46,273 nucleotides of DNA from Pseudomonadota bacterium (GCA_021838635.1 JAKCDC010000020.1:1-46273), one strand, 5' to 3'; shown: positions 9,561-19,838, counted from the first letter of the stretch. The notes: a model not told the origin generated them from the letters alone. A program made the numbers and translations.

Positions 9561-11186
9561 TCAACCGCTCCTGCGCAGGCGCCGCAGACGAAAGTCGCTC
9601 ATGATCTCTTGCGCCGCATTGTGCCCCGGAGCGCCCGTGACCCCGCCCCCGGGGTGGGTGCCCGACCCGCACAGATACAGCCCCTGCAACGGCCCGCGAT
9701 AATTGCCGTAACCCAGCATCGGGCGGGCGGAGAACATCTGGTCGAGTTGCAGTCGGCCATGGAAGATATCCCCTCCGATGAGTCCGAATGTACGCTCCAG
9801 ATCCAGCGGGCTCATGATCTGCCGCCCGAGCACGGACTGTTTGAAATTGGGAGCATGCTGATTCACTGTGTCGATCATCAGATCGGCGACTTTGTCGCGG
9901 TGATCGTCCCAGGACTCGCCATTCGGCAGCTCCGGCGCGACATGCTGACAGAACAGGCTTGCCACGTGCATGCCCGCTGGGGCGAGCGAATCATCAAGCG
10001 TCGAGGGAATGACCATCTCGACGATCGGTTTGCGCGACCAGCCGCCGATCCGCGCATCGAAATAGGCCTTTTCCATGTAGCCGAGCGTGGGCGCGAGGAT
10101 GATGCCGGCTGTGTGGTGATCGGCCACGGCGGTGCCGGGCAGGCAGGTGAAGTCCGGCAGCTCCGACAACGCGACGTTCATGCGGAACGTCCCCGAACCG
10201 CAGCGCCACTGACCGATGCGCTCAAGAAACGACTTCGGCAGGACCGCCGGATCGATCAGACTGAGATAGAGCAGCCGCGGGTTGAGGTTCGAAACCACGG
10301 CCGCCGCCCGCACGGTCTGACCGTCCGCGCTCACCACCCCGACCGCGCGGCCCTTCTCCACAATCACCTCGCGCACCCCGCTCCCGACTCGGATGTCCAC
10401 GCCGCGGGCGGCGGCGGATTTGGCCATCGCCTGGGTGATCGCACCCATGCCCCCTAGCGCGTGACCCCAGGTGCCCTTCTTCCCGTTCACCTCGCCGAAA
10501 CAATGATGCAGCAGCACATACGCGGACCCGGGGGAGTATGGGCTCGCATAGTGTCCGACGATGCCATCAAAACCATACAGCGCCTTGATCGGATCGCTCT
10601 CGAACCAGTCCTCCAGATAATCGCCGGCGGAAGTCGCGAACAGGCGCAGCAGTTCCCGTCGCGAGTCCATGTCAAGTCGCCCGAGGCGCGAGCCGAGCCG
10701 GGCGGTACGGAGCAGCTCCGGGATCGCCTCGAACCAGTTCCCCGACACCACGTTCGGTGGCGTCTGCAGCACCAGTTCGCGCAGCACGTCAGCAATCCTC
10801 TCGAGGCGCTCCGCGTAACCCTCCAGACGCTCGGCGTCGGCAGCGGAGAACTTAGCCACTTCGCCCCGCGTTCGCCCCGCCCCGCTGCACAGATAGCGTC
10901 CGTCCGCCGTCGGCAGGAAGTTCGCCAGACGGCGCTCCACGACGCGCAGACCGTACTCGTGCAGCCGCAGGTCGCGAATGATTTTCGGATTGAGCAACGA
11001 CACGGTGTAGGCTGCCACCGAGTTGCGAAATCCGGGATGAAACTCCTCCGTGACCGCCGCACCACCGACCACGGACCGGCGCTCAAGGACGGTGACCTTC
11101 AGTCCGGCGCGCGCCAGATACGCCGCGCACACCAGCCCGTTGTGACCGCCCCCGACGATCACGACATCGCGTACCTCAGCGGTCAT
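9561..11186 (-). CDS. FAD-dependent oxidoreductase, PYROXD2/phytoene-desaturase-like
   Basis: Predicted flavoprotein oxidoreductase of 541 residues. The N-terminus has the dinucleotide-binding fold VVIVGGGHNGLVCAAYLARAG followed by VLERRSVVGGAA. A second FAD-contact region near the C-terminus reads GLYLCGSGTHPGGGVTGAPG. The overall pattern is that of the PYROXD2 branch of the phytoene-desaturase superfamily; the bacterial substrate is not established. Its start overlaps the end of the Rieske oxygenase gene by 11 bases, so the two are co-translated and probably act in one pathway. It does not resemble the ferredoxin-reductase type that usually feeds electrons to Rieske oxygenases, so it more likely acts on a pathway intermediate (inference). 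Confidence 0.85.
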   Translation of the reverse strand: MTAEVRDVVIVGGGHNGLVCAAYLARAGLKVTVLERRSVVGGAAVTEEFHPGFRNSVAAYTVSLLNPKIIRDLRLHEYGLRVVERRLANFLPTADGRYLCSGAGRTRGEVAKFSAADAERLEGYAERLERIADVLRELVLQTPPNVVSGNWFEAIPELLRTARLGSRLGRLDMDSRRELLRLFATSAGDYLEDWFESDPIKALYGFDGIVGHYASPYSPGSAYVLLHHCFGEVNGKKGTWGHALGGMGAITQAMAKSAAARGVDIRVGSGVREVIVEKGRAVGVVSADGQTVRAAAVVSNLNPRLLYLSLIDPAVLPKSFLERIGQWRCGSGTFRMNVALSELPDFTCLPGTAVADHHTAGIILAPTLGYMEKAYFDARIGGWSRKPIVEMVIPSTLDDSLAPAGMHVASLFCQHVAPELPNGESWDDHRDKVADLMIDTVNQHAPNFKQSVLGRQIMSPLDLERTFGLIGGDIFHGRLQLDQMFSARPMLGYGNYRGPLQGLYLCGSGTHPGGGVTGAPGHNAAQEIMSDFRLRRLRRSG

Positions 11187-12366
11187 GATCAGGATGACTC
11201 CAGCCCGGCAGCGGTGCCCGCGGAGCGCGCGCCTCGGGTATGGTCAAACGCATCCGGCGCGCGAAACTTCGCAGACAGACTTCGTTGGTCCCGAGCGGCC
11301 CAACAGTGTAGCTGTCCGAGGCCATACCCGCCTGGACACGCTCGATGAGCGCGGTGTCCTCGCGATTGACCTGACGGTTGATCCGCCAGTTCAGATAGCG
11401 CGCCGCGCGCATCTGGCGCCGCTCATCGGGGTGGACGTAGGCGATCTCGCGGATCAATGTCTCGCTCGGAGATATCGGCAGGAACTGCATGAAGTCGACC
11501 TGATCGGGATAGATGTCGAAAGCCAGATTGGGCCAGAGCTTAAAGTAGATCCACAGCCGCTGGCGCGACGCAGGCAGATGCGCCACGGGCGGTAACAGAG
11601 CCTGGTAACGTCCCTCGGACCAGTTGCTCGACGGCGTGGCGCGCACCTGACCCCACATTTTGTCGATCCACGGCTGCGCCTCGACGCCATAAGTGTCGCC
11701 GAAGAGCCGCGAGAGCCCCGGATGCGCCACGGGAATGTGCAGTCCATCGGCATAATTATCGGCGATGTTCTTCCAGTTCACGGCCCGCGGCCGCAACGTG
11801 ACCCGCCGTTGGGGAATCAGCCCCTCGAGCCGATACTCGGCGAGCTCGTCCAGGTACGGCGCGGCCATCTCGCGCACACTCGGCGTACCGGACGCGAACC
11901 GCACGAACACGAATCCGAAAAAGATCTCCTGCTCCAGTGCGGCGAGCCCATGTTGCTGCCGGTCAAGCCCCAGGAAAGCGTCGCGTTGCGGCAGAGCCAT
12001 CAGACGTCCGTCTGTGGCGTAGGTCCACGCGTGGTACGGACAGGTAATCCGACGTCCACAATGCCCCCTCGGACCATCGAGCAGACGGGCGGCGCGATGC
12101 CGACAGACGTTGTGGAAGCTGCGCACCTCGCCATCATCGCCGCGGACGGTAACGACACTCTGGCCGAGGAAATCGAAGGTGTGATAGTCCCCAGGCTGCG
12201 CAATGTCGTTGACGTGGCAGACGAGCTGCCAGCTGGTGCGGAAGATCTGCTCCCGCTCGCGCTCGAAGAATTCCGGATCGCGATAGATCCATGCGGGCAA
12301 ACTGAGCGACTGCTCCTCGACTGCCGAGACGATGTCGGTCGCAGATGCGTTCACGGCCGGACTCAT
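11176..12366 (-). CDS. Rieske non-heme iron oxygenase, alpha subunit
   Basis: Predicted aromatic-ring or amine-type oxygenase, 396 residues. The Rieske [2Fe-2S] ligands are visible as Cys88-x-His90 and Cys109-x-x-His112 (CRH, CPYH). The catalytic iron site shows NIADNYADGLHIPVAH with His210 and His215, and a late acidic ligand in REDTALIERVQ. The N-terminal sequence (LPAWIYRDPEFFEREREQIF) resembles the GbcA/choline-monooxygenase branch. Combined with a BetI-like regulator next door, a quaternary-amine or betaine-like substrate is plausible but unproved. I chose the ATG at 12366 because the family N-terminus begins there; the frame is open to 12552 but that extension is not protein-like. No reductase gene is adjacent. 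Confidence 0.88.
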   Translation of the reverse strand: MSPAVNASATDIVSAVEEQSLSLPAWIYRDPEFFEREREQIFRTSWQLVCHVNDIAQPGDYHTFDFLGQSVVTVRGDDGEVRSFHNVCRHRAARLLDGPRGHCGRRITCPYHAWTYATDGRLMALPQRDAFLGLDRQQHGLAALEQEIFFGFVFVRFASGTPSVREMAAPYLDELAEYRLEGLIPQRRVTLRPRAVNWKNIADNYADGLHIPVAHPGLSRLFGDTYGVEAQPWIDKMWGQVRATPSSNWSEGRYQALLPPVAHLPASRQRLWIYFKLWPNLAFDIYPDQVDFMQFLPISPSETLIREIAYVHPDERRQMRAARYLNWRINRQVNREDTALIERVQAGMASDSYTVGPLGTNEVCLRSFARRMRLTIPEARAPRAPLPGWSHPDHDR

Positions 12367-12373
12367 ATGGCCC

Positions 12374-12397
12374 ACTGTTGAACGACTGTACAGCAGT
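12374..12397. promoter_or_regulatory. Candidate operator for the BetI-like repressor
   Basis: A 24-base imperfect dyad (ACTGTTGAACGA / CTGTACAGCAGT) in which 8 of 12 base pairs are symmetric. It lies 8 bases upstream of the Rieske oxygenase start and overlaps the candidate -10 box of its promoter. That position suits repression by a TetR-family protein encoded divergently. Confidence 0.4.
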
Positions 12398-12414
12398 ATT
12401 TTGAGCAGGGTCAA
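12385..12414 (-). promoter_or_regulatory. Candidate sigma-70 promoter of the Rieske oxygenase operon
   Basis: On the minus strand: TTGACC (12414-12409), an 18-base spacer, TACAGT (12390-12385). The -35 box matches 5 of 6 positions and the -10 box 4 of 6. The leader would be very short, and the -10 box is inside the dyad at 12374-12397. Confidence 0.4.
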
Positions 12415-12554
12415 GCGAGTGCATCGTGCCCCGCACTCATCGCTGTGGGGCGCGCACCTGGGGAGCCGGGCGGATCGGCCACCCGGGGGTATCATGGACG
12501 CACCGCGCGGGCTGACCCGCTCGTGGCAATCGCACACTGAAAGGGAATGCATTG

Positions 12555-13253
12555 ATGGCCCAAGCGCAACGCCAGCCGAAATTCCGTCGCGCGCCGCCAG
12601 AGGTTCGGCGCGAAGCCCTGATCGATGCGACGCTCGTGTGCCTGCGCACGCACGGCCATGCGGGGCTATCGGCGCGCCGCATCGGTTCGCTCGCCGGGGT
12701 ATCCCCGGGGCTGATCACCCATCATTTCCCCAGCCTCTCGGCGCTGGTCGCGGCCGCCTACGAATCACTCGCCATGTCGCTGCTGCACTCCATCGAGCAA
12801 CATGCCCGCGAAGCGAAGACGACGGCCCGGGAACGATTGCGGCGGTTCTTTCGAGCATCATTTGCCCCGAGACTCCTCGAACCCGGACTGTTCAACGCGT
12901 GGCTCGTGTTCTGGAGCATGATGGCCCATGACGCCAGGGTACGCGCGGTGCACAACCGCACGTACGTCGCCTATCGCGCCGTGCTCGAATCGATGCTCGG
13001 GGACCTGTCAGGCTGCGGCGGCATCCCGCCGTTCAAGCTGCGGCCGGCCGCAATCGCACTCGCCGCCCTGCTCGATGGCCTGTGGATCGAGGCGAGCATG
13101 AACGCGCGCACCTTCAAGCCCGCCGAGGCGGTCGCCCTGTGCGAAGACTGGATCAATGCGCTCAGCGAGGGGGCTTTCCCGAGTCTGCTGCGCTCACGCA
13201 GCCGAAGCGGCGGGTCCCGCCGCTTCACTCGTGTGTCTGTCCGTCGCGGCTGA
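12555..13253 (+). CDS. TetR-family repressor, BetI-like
   Basis: Predicted ligand-responsive DNA-binding repressor of 232 residues. The N-terminal helix-turn-helix reads RREALIDATLVCLRTHG, then LSARRIGSLAGVSPGLITHHFPSLSALVAAA. The ligand-binding domain carries the BetI hallmarks FNAWLVFWSMMAHDARVRAVHNRTY and AALLDGLWIEASM. In enterobacteria BetI controls choline-to-betaine genes. Here it is divergent from the Rieske oxygenase operon (about 190 bases apart), which is its likely target. The ATG at 12555 directly follows an in-frame TTG; AAGGGA lies 8-13 bases upstream of the ATG. No betA or betB is visible in the window. Confidence 0.85.
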   Translation: MAQAQRQPKFRRAPPEVRREALIDATLVCLRTHGHAGLSARRIGSLAGVSPGLITHHFPSLSALVAAAYESLAMSLLHSIEQHAREAKTTARERLRRFFRASFAPRLLEPGLFNAWLVFWSMMAHDARVRAVHNRTYVAYRAVLESMLGDLSGCGGIPPFKLRPAAIALAALLDGLWIEASMNARTFKPAEAVALCEDWINALSEGAFPSLLRSRSRSGGSRRFTRVSVRRG

Positions 13254-13265
13254 AGCGTCCGTGGA

Positions 13266-14069
13266 CTAGGGTTCGCGACGGTCATCGTCGACAAAGACCA
13301 GGCTGCAGCACGTGACCGCGCCTTCGGCTTTTTCCAGTTCCGAAACGTCGATCACGGAGACCGCCACACCACCGCGGCGCAGCCGCTCCGCGGTGCGCGG
13401 CTTGGACGCCGGGTAGATCACCTCGCTGTCGAGCAGCAGCGCATTGGCGCCGAGCGGCTCGGCAGAGTCGACTTCGATCCACTCGAGTCCCCTGAACGGC
13501 TCGGTGGCAACGTACTGCGGATTGAGCAGCAGAGTCTCCGGACCCACCCGAGTCACCGCGCTCTTCAAATGCAAACAGCCGTGCACCGGAACGGCTTCGA
13601 CCCGATAGCCAAACGGCGCCACGTGCTCGGCCAGCTGCTCGAGGCCTGAACGGCTGCTGCGACCGGAAAGTCCGACGTAGAGGGTCCGGTTCACGCGCAA
13701 CACGTCACCGCCATCGAGGGTCGCCGGCGCCGCAATCCCCGCGATCCGCCGGTAACGGCCGAGCACCTTCGCCACCGAATCGGTCTCGGCGCGCCGGGAC
13801 GGTGCGCCCGGCCGGGTCACGACGGCGATTTCATCGAGAACGATGGCGGTGTCCTCGACGAACACCGAGTCGGCGAGCAGCGGCGCTTCGGGCAGCCGCT
13901 CGAGACGACAACCAACGCGAAGCAGCGCCTGCTCGTAGGTCGCGTGTTGCTCTCGAGCCCGGTCGATGTCGATCGGCGCCCGCGCCAGATGCGTCAGCTC
14001 GCACCGCAGCAACGCCGGGCTCACGGGGCGTGTCACCGCGATGCGCACCTGCTTCGCGCTGCTCGGCAT
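13266..14069 (-). CDS. Dimethylarginine dimethylaminohydrolase (DDAH)-like amidinohydrolase
   Basis: Predicted cytosolic enzyme of the guanidine-modifying superfamily. DDAH converts N(G),N(G)-dimethylarginine to citrulline and dimethylamine. Visible signatures are FVEDTAIV near residue 70, LDGGDVLR, a catalytic-His segment VHGCLHLKSAVT, PLGANALLL, and the C-terminal catalytic Cys in EGAVTCCSLVFV. Its 267 residues fit the family. The start at 14069 is preceded by GAGGTGG; the longer open frame to 14366 overlaps the permease and is not coding. It is divergent from an arginine/agmatine-antiporter-like permease, which supports an arginine-derivative substrate. Arginine deiminase is a less likely alternative because that enzyme is much longer. 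Confidence 0.87.
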   Translation of the reverse strand: MPSSAKQVRIAVTRPVSPALLRCELTHLARAPIDIDRAREQHATYEQALLRVGCRLERLPEAPLLADSVFVEDTAIVLDEIAVVTRPGAPSRRAETDSVAKVLGRYRRIAGIAAPATLDGGDVLRVNRTLYVGLSGRSSRSGLEQLAEHVAPFGYRVEAVPVHGCLHLKSAVTRVGPETLLLNPQYVATEPFRGLEWIEVDSAEPLGANALLLDSEVIYPASKPRTAERLRRGGVAVSVIDVSELEKAEGAVTCCSLVFVDDDRREP

Positions 14070-14087
14070 GGCCACCTCGTGAGGGAT

Positions 14088-14109
14088 GATATTCGGCCCG
14101 AAGAATATC
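14088..14109. promoter_or_regulatory. Palindrome between DDAH and permease genes
   Basis: A perfect inverted repeat with 7-bp arms, GATATTC and GAATATC, separated by 8 bases. It sits in the 94-base region between the two divergent starts (14069 and 14164). It is well placed to be a shared operator for a regulator that is not encoded next to it. Confidence 0.5.
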
Positions 14110-14163
14110 AGGTACTGTGTACGGACTCGAATTCCCCGTCCCGCCTTCGGAGGAATCCGCGAC

Positions 14164-15465
14164 ATGCACCCCGGCAGTGAACCGCGACGCAGCCTCGGTC
14201 TGGCCACCACCACCTCCGTGGTGGTCGGCAACATGGTGGGCTCGGGAGTCTTTTTGCTGCCGGCCGCACTGGCAATGTACGGACGATACAGCCTGTGGGG
14301 CTGGGGGTTCAGCACCGCCGGTGCGCTGCTGCTGGCGTGGATGTTCAGCGACCTGGCACGGCGCATGCCCCGCTCCGGCGGACCGTATGCCTATACGCGC
14401 GAGGGACTTGGGGATTTTGCCGGCTTCCTGGTCGCGTGGATGTACTGGATCAGCATCGCCGCATCGGTGGCCGCGATCGCCGTCGCGTTCGTCAGTTACC
14501 TGGTCCCGTTCGCACCCGCACTGGCCGTGCACCGTTGGGCCGGCGCGGGCGCGGCTCTGCTCACGAGCTGGGTGCTCACGGGCGTGAACATCTGGGGCGT
14601 GCGCGCAGCCGGCCGGCTGCAGCTCGTCACCGTGATCCTCAAACTCTCCCCGCTACTGGTGCTGGCCGCCGTCGGCAGCTTCTATTTTGACCCCACGTTG
14701 ATCACGGCAGGACCGGCCACCGTCAATCCGTTTGCCTCAATCAACACCTGCGCAGCACTGACGATGTGGGCCTTCGTCGGCCTGGAGTGCGCCACCGTCC
14801 CGGCCGATCATGTCAAAGACCCGGCAAGAACCATTCCCAGAGCCACGCTGCTCGGCACCACCATCGCCGCCGTCGTGTATATCGCCTGTACCACCGCGGT
14901 GATGGGCGTCGTGCCGGCCGCAACGCTCGCACACTCGAACGCGCCCCTCGCCGCCGCTGCGCAAGCGCTCTGGGGGGGCTGGGCCGGGGATCTGATCGCC
15001 GCGGCCGCGGCGATTTCCTGCTTCGGTGCGCTCAACGGCTGGACGCTCATGGCCGGGCAGTTCGCGCAAGCCGTCGCCCGCGACCAGCTATTCCCGAGCG
15101 TCTTCGCGCGCGAAATCCGTCGCGGCACCCCGGCGATCGGGCTGGTGCTCTCCGGGCTCATCGCCAGCGGTCTGATCGCGATGAACTACAGCCGGGGTCT
15201 GATCGGCACCTTCGACATCATCATCCTGATCGCGACATTCTTCACGCTCGTTCCGTACATGATGTGTGCCGTGGCGGAGGCGCTCGGTAGCGGCACGCAC
15301 CCCCGACCGCTGCGCAACGTGCTGCTGGCATCGGCGGCGTTCGTGTTCGCGCTCTGGGCCGCGGCGGGCACCGGACGACGTTCACTCTACTGGGGCACAC
15401 TGGTCATGCTCGCCGGCCTGCCGGTCTACGCGTGGCAGAAATGGTCACAGGTGAAACACGCTTGA
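14164..15465 (+). CDS. APC-family amino acid permease, AdiC-like
   Basis: Predicted inner-membrane amino acid/polyamine transporter of 433 residues with about 12 hydrophobic segments. The N-terminal substrate loop GNMVGSGVFLLPAALA, the segment MWAFVGLECATVPADHVKDPARTIPRAT and NGWTLMAGQFAQAVARDQLFPSVF are the same in pattern as the arginine:agmatine antiporter AdiC. The start at 14164 follows GGAGGAA. Divergent from the DDAH-like gene across a palindrome, so import of methylated arginine or exchange with citrulline or ornithine is a reasonable guess. No arginine decarboxylase is present nearby, so an acid-resistance role is not supported. Confidence 0.87.
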   Translation: MHPGSEPRRSLGLATTTSVVVGNMVGSGVFLLPAALAMYGRYSLWGWGFSTAGALLLAWMFSDLARRMPRSGGPYAYTREGLGDFAGFLVAWMYWISIAASVAAIAVAFVSYLVPFAPALAVHRWAGAGAALLTSWVLTGVNIWGVRAAGRLQLVTVILKLSPLLVLAAVGSFYFDPTLITAGPATVNPFASINTCAALTMWAFVGLECATVPADHVKDPARTIPRATLLGTTIAAVVYIACTTAVMGVVPAATLAHSNAPLAAAAQALWGGWAGDLIAAAAAISCFGALNGWTLMAGQFAQAVARDQLFPSVFAREIRRGTPAIGLVLSGLIASGLIAMNYSRGLIGTFDIIILIATFFTLVPYMMCAVAEALGSGTHPRPLRNVLLASAAFVFALWAAAGTGRRSLYWGTLVMLAGLPVYAWQKWSQVKHA

Positions 15466-15737
15466 GCGCCACACGCCGCAACCGGCGTAGCGCGCGGAGA
15501 TCCGCGATTCACCCGCCTCACCGACAGACCCCCGCTGGTCTGCGCCAGAACAACCAACCCTTAAGCCGGGCCGTCACACCGCGACTCACTGCGCGCCGAG
15601 CTGAGCGGTTGCGCCAGTGAGGCACGCACCTTGCGCAGACGACGTTCACTCACACGGTGCCGCAGTACTTCCATACACTCATGCAGTCCTAGGCGAGGAC
15701 CGTACCGCAGGCCGATCACGCTGCTGGCCGCCGCGGG

Positions 15738-17264
<1,527 letters not shown>

Positions 17265-17295
17265 TCAAAGAAAGCGTATAATTACGACAATATCA

Positions 17296-17310
17296 ATCGA
17301 TAAAATCGAT
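17296..17310. promoter_or_regulatory. LysR-type binding box (ATC-N9-GAT)
   Basis: The sequence ATCGATAAAATCGAT is a 6-bp inverted repeat with a 3-base centre and fits the LysR T-N11-A / ATC-N9-GAT consensus exactly. It lies between the divergent tpl and lysR starts and ends one base before the lysR ATG, a position suited to autoregulation. A TATAAT hexamer at 17277-17282 is just upstream of it on the plus strand. Confidence 0.6.
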
Positions 17311-17311
17311 C

Positions 17312-18205
17312 ATGACGCGCCCCGATCTCGATGCGATACGCGCCTTGGATGCTGTGGTGCGCCACGGCGGGTTCGCCCAGGCGGCCGCAGCGCTGCACAG
17401 AGTTCAATCCACGGTGAGCTATCAGGTCGGTAAGCTCGAAGCACAGCTCGGGGTGCCGTTGCTGGATCGGACGCACTACCGTGTCCAATTAACCCCCGCG
17501 GGGGAGGCTTTGCTCGCCGAGGGACGCCGCCTGCTCGGCCAGGCGGATCGCATGGCGTGCATGGCTCAGCAGTTCTCGTCAGGCTGGGAGCCGCGCCTCA
17601 CCGTGATTCTCGACGGGATCCTGTCGCTCGAGGCGACCTTGCGCGCGCTGAAGACATTGGCCGACGAAAAGGTGCCAACGCGGATTCAATTAAAGGTCGA
17701 GTATCTCGGCGGCGTCCAGTTCCGCTTCGAGAAGGACAACGCCGATATCATGCTGGTCAAAGATTATGTGGGTCGTTCGGATCTCGACGCGCATCCACTG
17801 CAGGAAGTGGAATGCATTTTATGCGTTTCGCCGCGCCACCCTCTTGCGAACCGCGCCCGCGTCGCGCTCTCTGAACTTCACGAGCACGTAGAGCTCTCCG
17901 TCCAGGATTCGAGCGACCGGGGCGACGATGAGCATATGTTCGGCGGCGATCGCGTCTTCTATCTCTCCGGATTCATTGCCAAGAAGCAGGCTCTGCGGAT
18001 GGGCTTAGGCTTCGGTTGGATGCCGCGCCATCTCGTCGACCGCGAATTGCACACCGGCGCGCTCACCGAGCTGCACTACGCTGGTGGCTCCAGATATCGA
18101 TTCACGCCCCAACTCGTTCATCGCGTCACTGCACCGCTCGGTCGGACCGGACGGCGGCTGGCGGAGTTGCTCGTCGGCGAATCGACGCCGATTCGCCAGC
18201 GGTGA
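17312..18205 (+). CDS. LysR-family regulator of the tpl/tnaA region
   Basis: Predicted transcription factor of 297 residues. The N-terminal helix-turn-helix is typical: LDAVVRHGGFAQAAAALHRVQSTVSYQVGKLEAQLGVPLLDR. A linker helix follows, then a periplasmic-binding-like co-inducer domain with CILCVSPRHPLA and GLGFGWMPRHLV. It sits between tpl (divergent) and tnaA (same strand, about 215 bases downstream). An aromatic amino acid as co-inducer is an inference from the two enzymes. In Citrobacter and Erwinia tpl is controlled by TyrR, so LysR control would be a different arrangement. The start codon abuts a canonical LysR box. Confidence 0.88.
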   Translation: MTRPDLDAIRALDAVVRHGGFAQAAAALHRVQSTVSYQVGKLEAQLGVPLLDRTHYRVQLTPAGEALLAEGRRLLGQADRMACMAQQFSSGWEPRLTVILDGILSLEATLRALKTLADEKVPTRIQLKVEYLGGVQFRFEKDNADIMLVKDYVGRSDLDAHPLQEVECILCVSPRHPLANRARVALSELHEHVELSVQDSSDRGDDEHMFGGDRVFYLSGFIAKKQALRMGLGFGWMPRHLVDRELHTGALTELHYAGGSRYRFTPQLVHRVTAPLGRTGRRLAELLVGESTPIRQR

Positions 18206-18421
18206 CGCCGCTCCCGGTCCCCAAAGGGCCGGGGCTGCCCGGTGGGCGCGTCCGTTTCCTGCCCGCAGTGATCGCCGACGCCACTCGCGCAAACAGTTTC
18301 CCCTCCGATCAAGAAGATACAGGCGGTTGTTCTTTCGCGGGCCGATTGCAGGGACCATTCAGGAACAATGTTCTTGAGCGACTGCTTAAGATCTCGGAAC
18401 ACGAGGCAAGGCCATACCGCT

Positions 18422-19786
18422 ATGAAAACCATCATCGAGCCGTTTCGCATCAAGGCAATCGAGCCGATCCGGCTCACCACGCCCGCGGAGCGGCGCGAGG
18501 TGCTCAAGAGCGCCCACTGGAACCTCTTCGCGGTGCGTTCGGAGGACGTCACCATCGACCTGCTCACCGATTCGGGCACGAGCGCCATGAGCGCGCGGCA
18601 GTGGGCGGCCCTGATGGCGGGCGACGAATCCTACGCCGGCTCACCGTCATTCTACCGGTTCGAAGCGGCAGTGAAGGCACTCATGCCGTTCCGACACGTT
18701 ATCCCGACGCATCAGGGCCGCGCTGCAGAGGCGATCCTCTTCGCCCTGATCGGCGGCGCAGGACGGGTGATTCCCTCCAATGCGCATTTCGATACGACGC
18801 GGGCAAACATCGAAGCGAGCGGAGCCGAGGCGCGTGATCTGCTCATCGAGGAAGGACGTGATCCAGCCTCGCGCCATCCGTTCAAGGGCAACATGGATAC
18901 CGCGCGGCTCGAGAGACTTCTGGAGGAGCGCCACGCCGAGGTTCCCGCCGTGATGCTGACGGTGACGAACAACACCGGAGGCGGCCAGCCGGTGAGCCTC
19001 GAGAACATCCGCGCCACGGCGGCAATTGCCAATCGCTACGGCAAGCCGCTGTTCATCGACGGTTGCCGATTCGCAGAAAACGCCTACTTCATCAAACTTC
19101 GGGAGCCTGGCCAGCAGTCCCGCGCCGTACCGGACATCGTGCGCGACATGTTTTCGGCTGCCGACGGCATGATCATGAGTGCCAAAAAGGACGCGCTTGC
19201 CAATATTGGGGGCTGGCTGGCGGTGAACGACGACACACTGGCCCAAGGTGCGCGCGAGCGACTCATTCTTACTGAGGGATTTCCGACCTACGGGGGACTG
19301 GCGGGCCGAGACCTCGAAGCGATCGCCCAGGGACTCGCCGAGGTCATCGACGAGGATTATCTTCGCTACCGCCTGCGGACCTGCGAATACGTGGTCGAGC
19401 GCTTGCGCGCGCTCGGTGTACCGACCGTGGAGCCGAGTGGCGGGCATGCGGTATTCATCGACGCGCGTGCCTTCCTCGACCACATTCCGCCCCTGCAATA
19501 TCCCGGGCAGGCGCTGGTGGCGGCGCTGTATGAGCAGGGTGGCGTTCGCAGTTGTGAGATCGGCACGGTGATGTTCGGCCGGCAGAGCGACGGCAGCGAA
19601 CGGCCCGCCATGATGGATCTGGTGCGCCTCGCGATGCCGCGGCGAGTATACACGCAAGCCCATGCCGACTATCTGATCGAGGTCATCGGCGAGATCGCGG
19701 CACGGCGGGGTGATCTGCGCGGGCTGCGCATCGTCGAGCAACCGCAACGGTTGCGGCACTTTACCGCGCAGTTCGCGCCGTTATGA
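18422..19786 (+). CDS. tnaA: Tryptophanase (tryptophan indole-lyase)
   Basis: PLP enzyme that cleaves L-tryptophan to indole, pyruvate and ammonia. The 454-residue protein shows LLTDSGTSAMS, IPTHQGRAAE, the PLP-lysine Lys256 in SAKKD, and PRRVYTQAH. At the positions that separate the two enzymes it has the tryptophanase forms: CEIG (Ile380) where TPL has MERG, and His446 in LRHF where TPL has Phe. The family-typical Gly in THQGRGAE is Ala here. The ATG at 18422 follows GAGGCAAGG; the frame is open to 18368 but that extension is unlikely. I see no TnaC-like leader with a critical Trp upstream. A strong hairpin follows the stop at 19809-19838. It could act on a related beta-eliminated amino acid. 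Confidence 0.85.
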   Translation: MKTIIEPFRIKAIEPIRLTTPAERREVLKSAHWNLFAVRSEDVTIDLLTDSGTSAMSARQWAALMAGDESYAGSPSFYRFEAAVKALMPFRHVIPTHQGRAAEAILFALIGGAGRVIPSNAHFDTTRANIEASGAEARDLLIEEGRDPASRHPFKGNMDTARLERLLEERHAEVPAVMLTVTNNTGGGQPVSLENIRATAAIANRYGKPLFIDGCRFAENAYFIKLREPGQQSRAVPDIVRDMFSAADGMIMSAKKDALANIGGWLAVNDDTLAQGARERLILTEGFPTYGGLAGRDLEAIAQGLAEVIDEDYLRYRLRTCEYVVERLRALGVPTVEPSGGHAVFIDARAFLDHIPPLQYPGQALVAALYEQGGVRSCEIGTVMFGRQSDGSERPAMMDLVRLAMPRRVYTQAHADYLIEVIGEIAARRGDLRGLRIVEQPQRLRHFTAQFAPL

Positions 19787-19808
19787 GCGAACGCGCGATT
19801 TGCCACGA

Positions 19809-19838
19809 CCGTGCAGAGGAACATGCTCCCCTGCACGG
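19809..19838 (+). terminator. Hairpin 22 bases after tnaA
   Basis: Perfect 8-bp arms CCGTGCAG and CTGCACGG, extended inward by 3 more pairs after one mismatch, around a 6-base loop. No T-tract follows. It is probably the 3' end of the tnaA transcript (Rho-dependent or processed) rather than a classical intrinsic terminator. Confidence 0.5.

Noticed and set aside
18206-18240. GC-rich hairpin after the lysR gene as a terminator
   Set aside because: The stem needs a two-base bulge and no T-tract follows; too weak to list.
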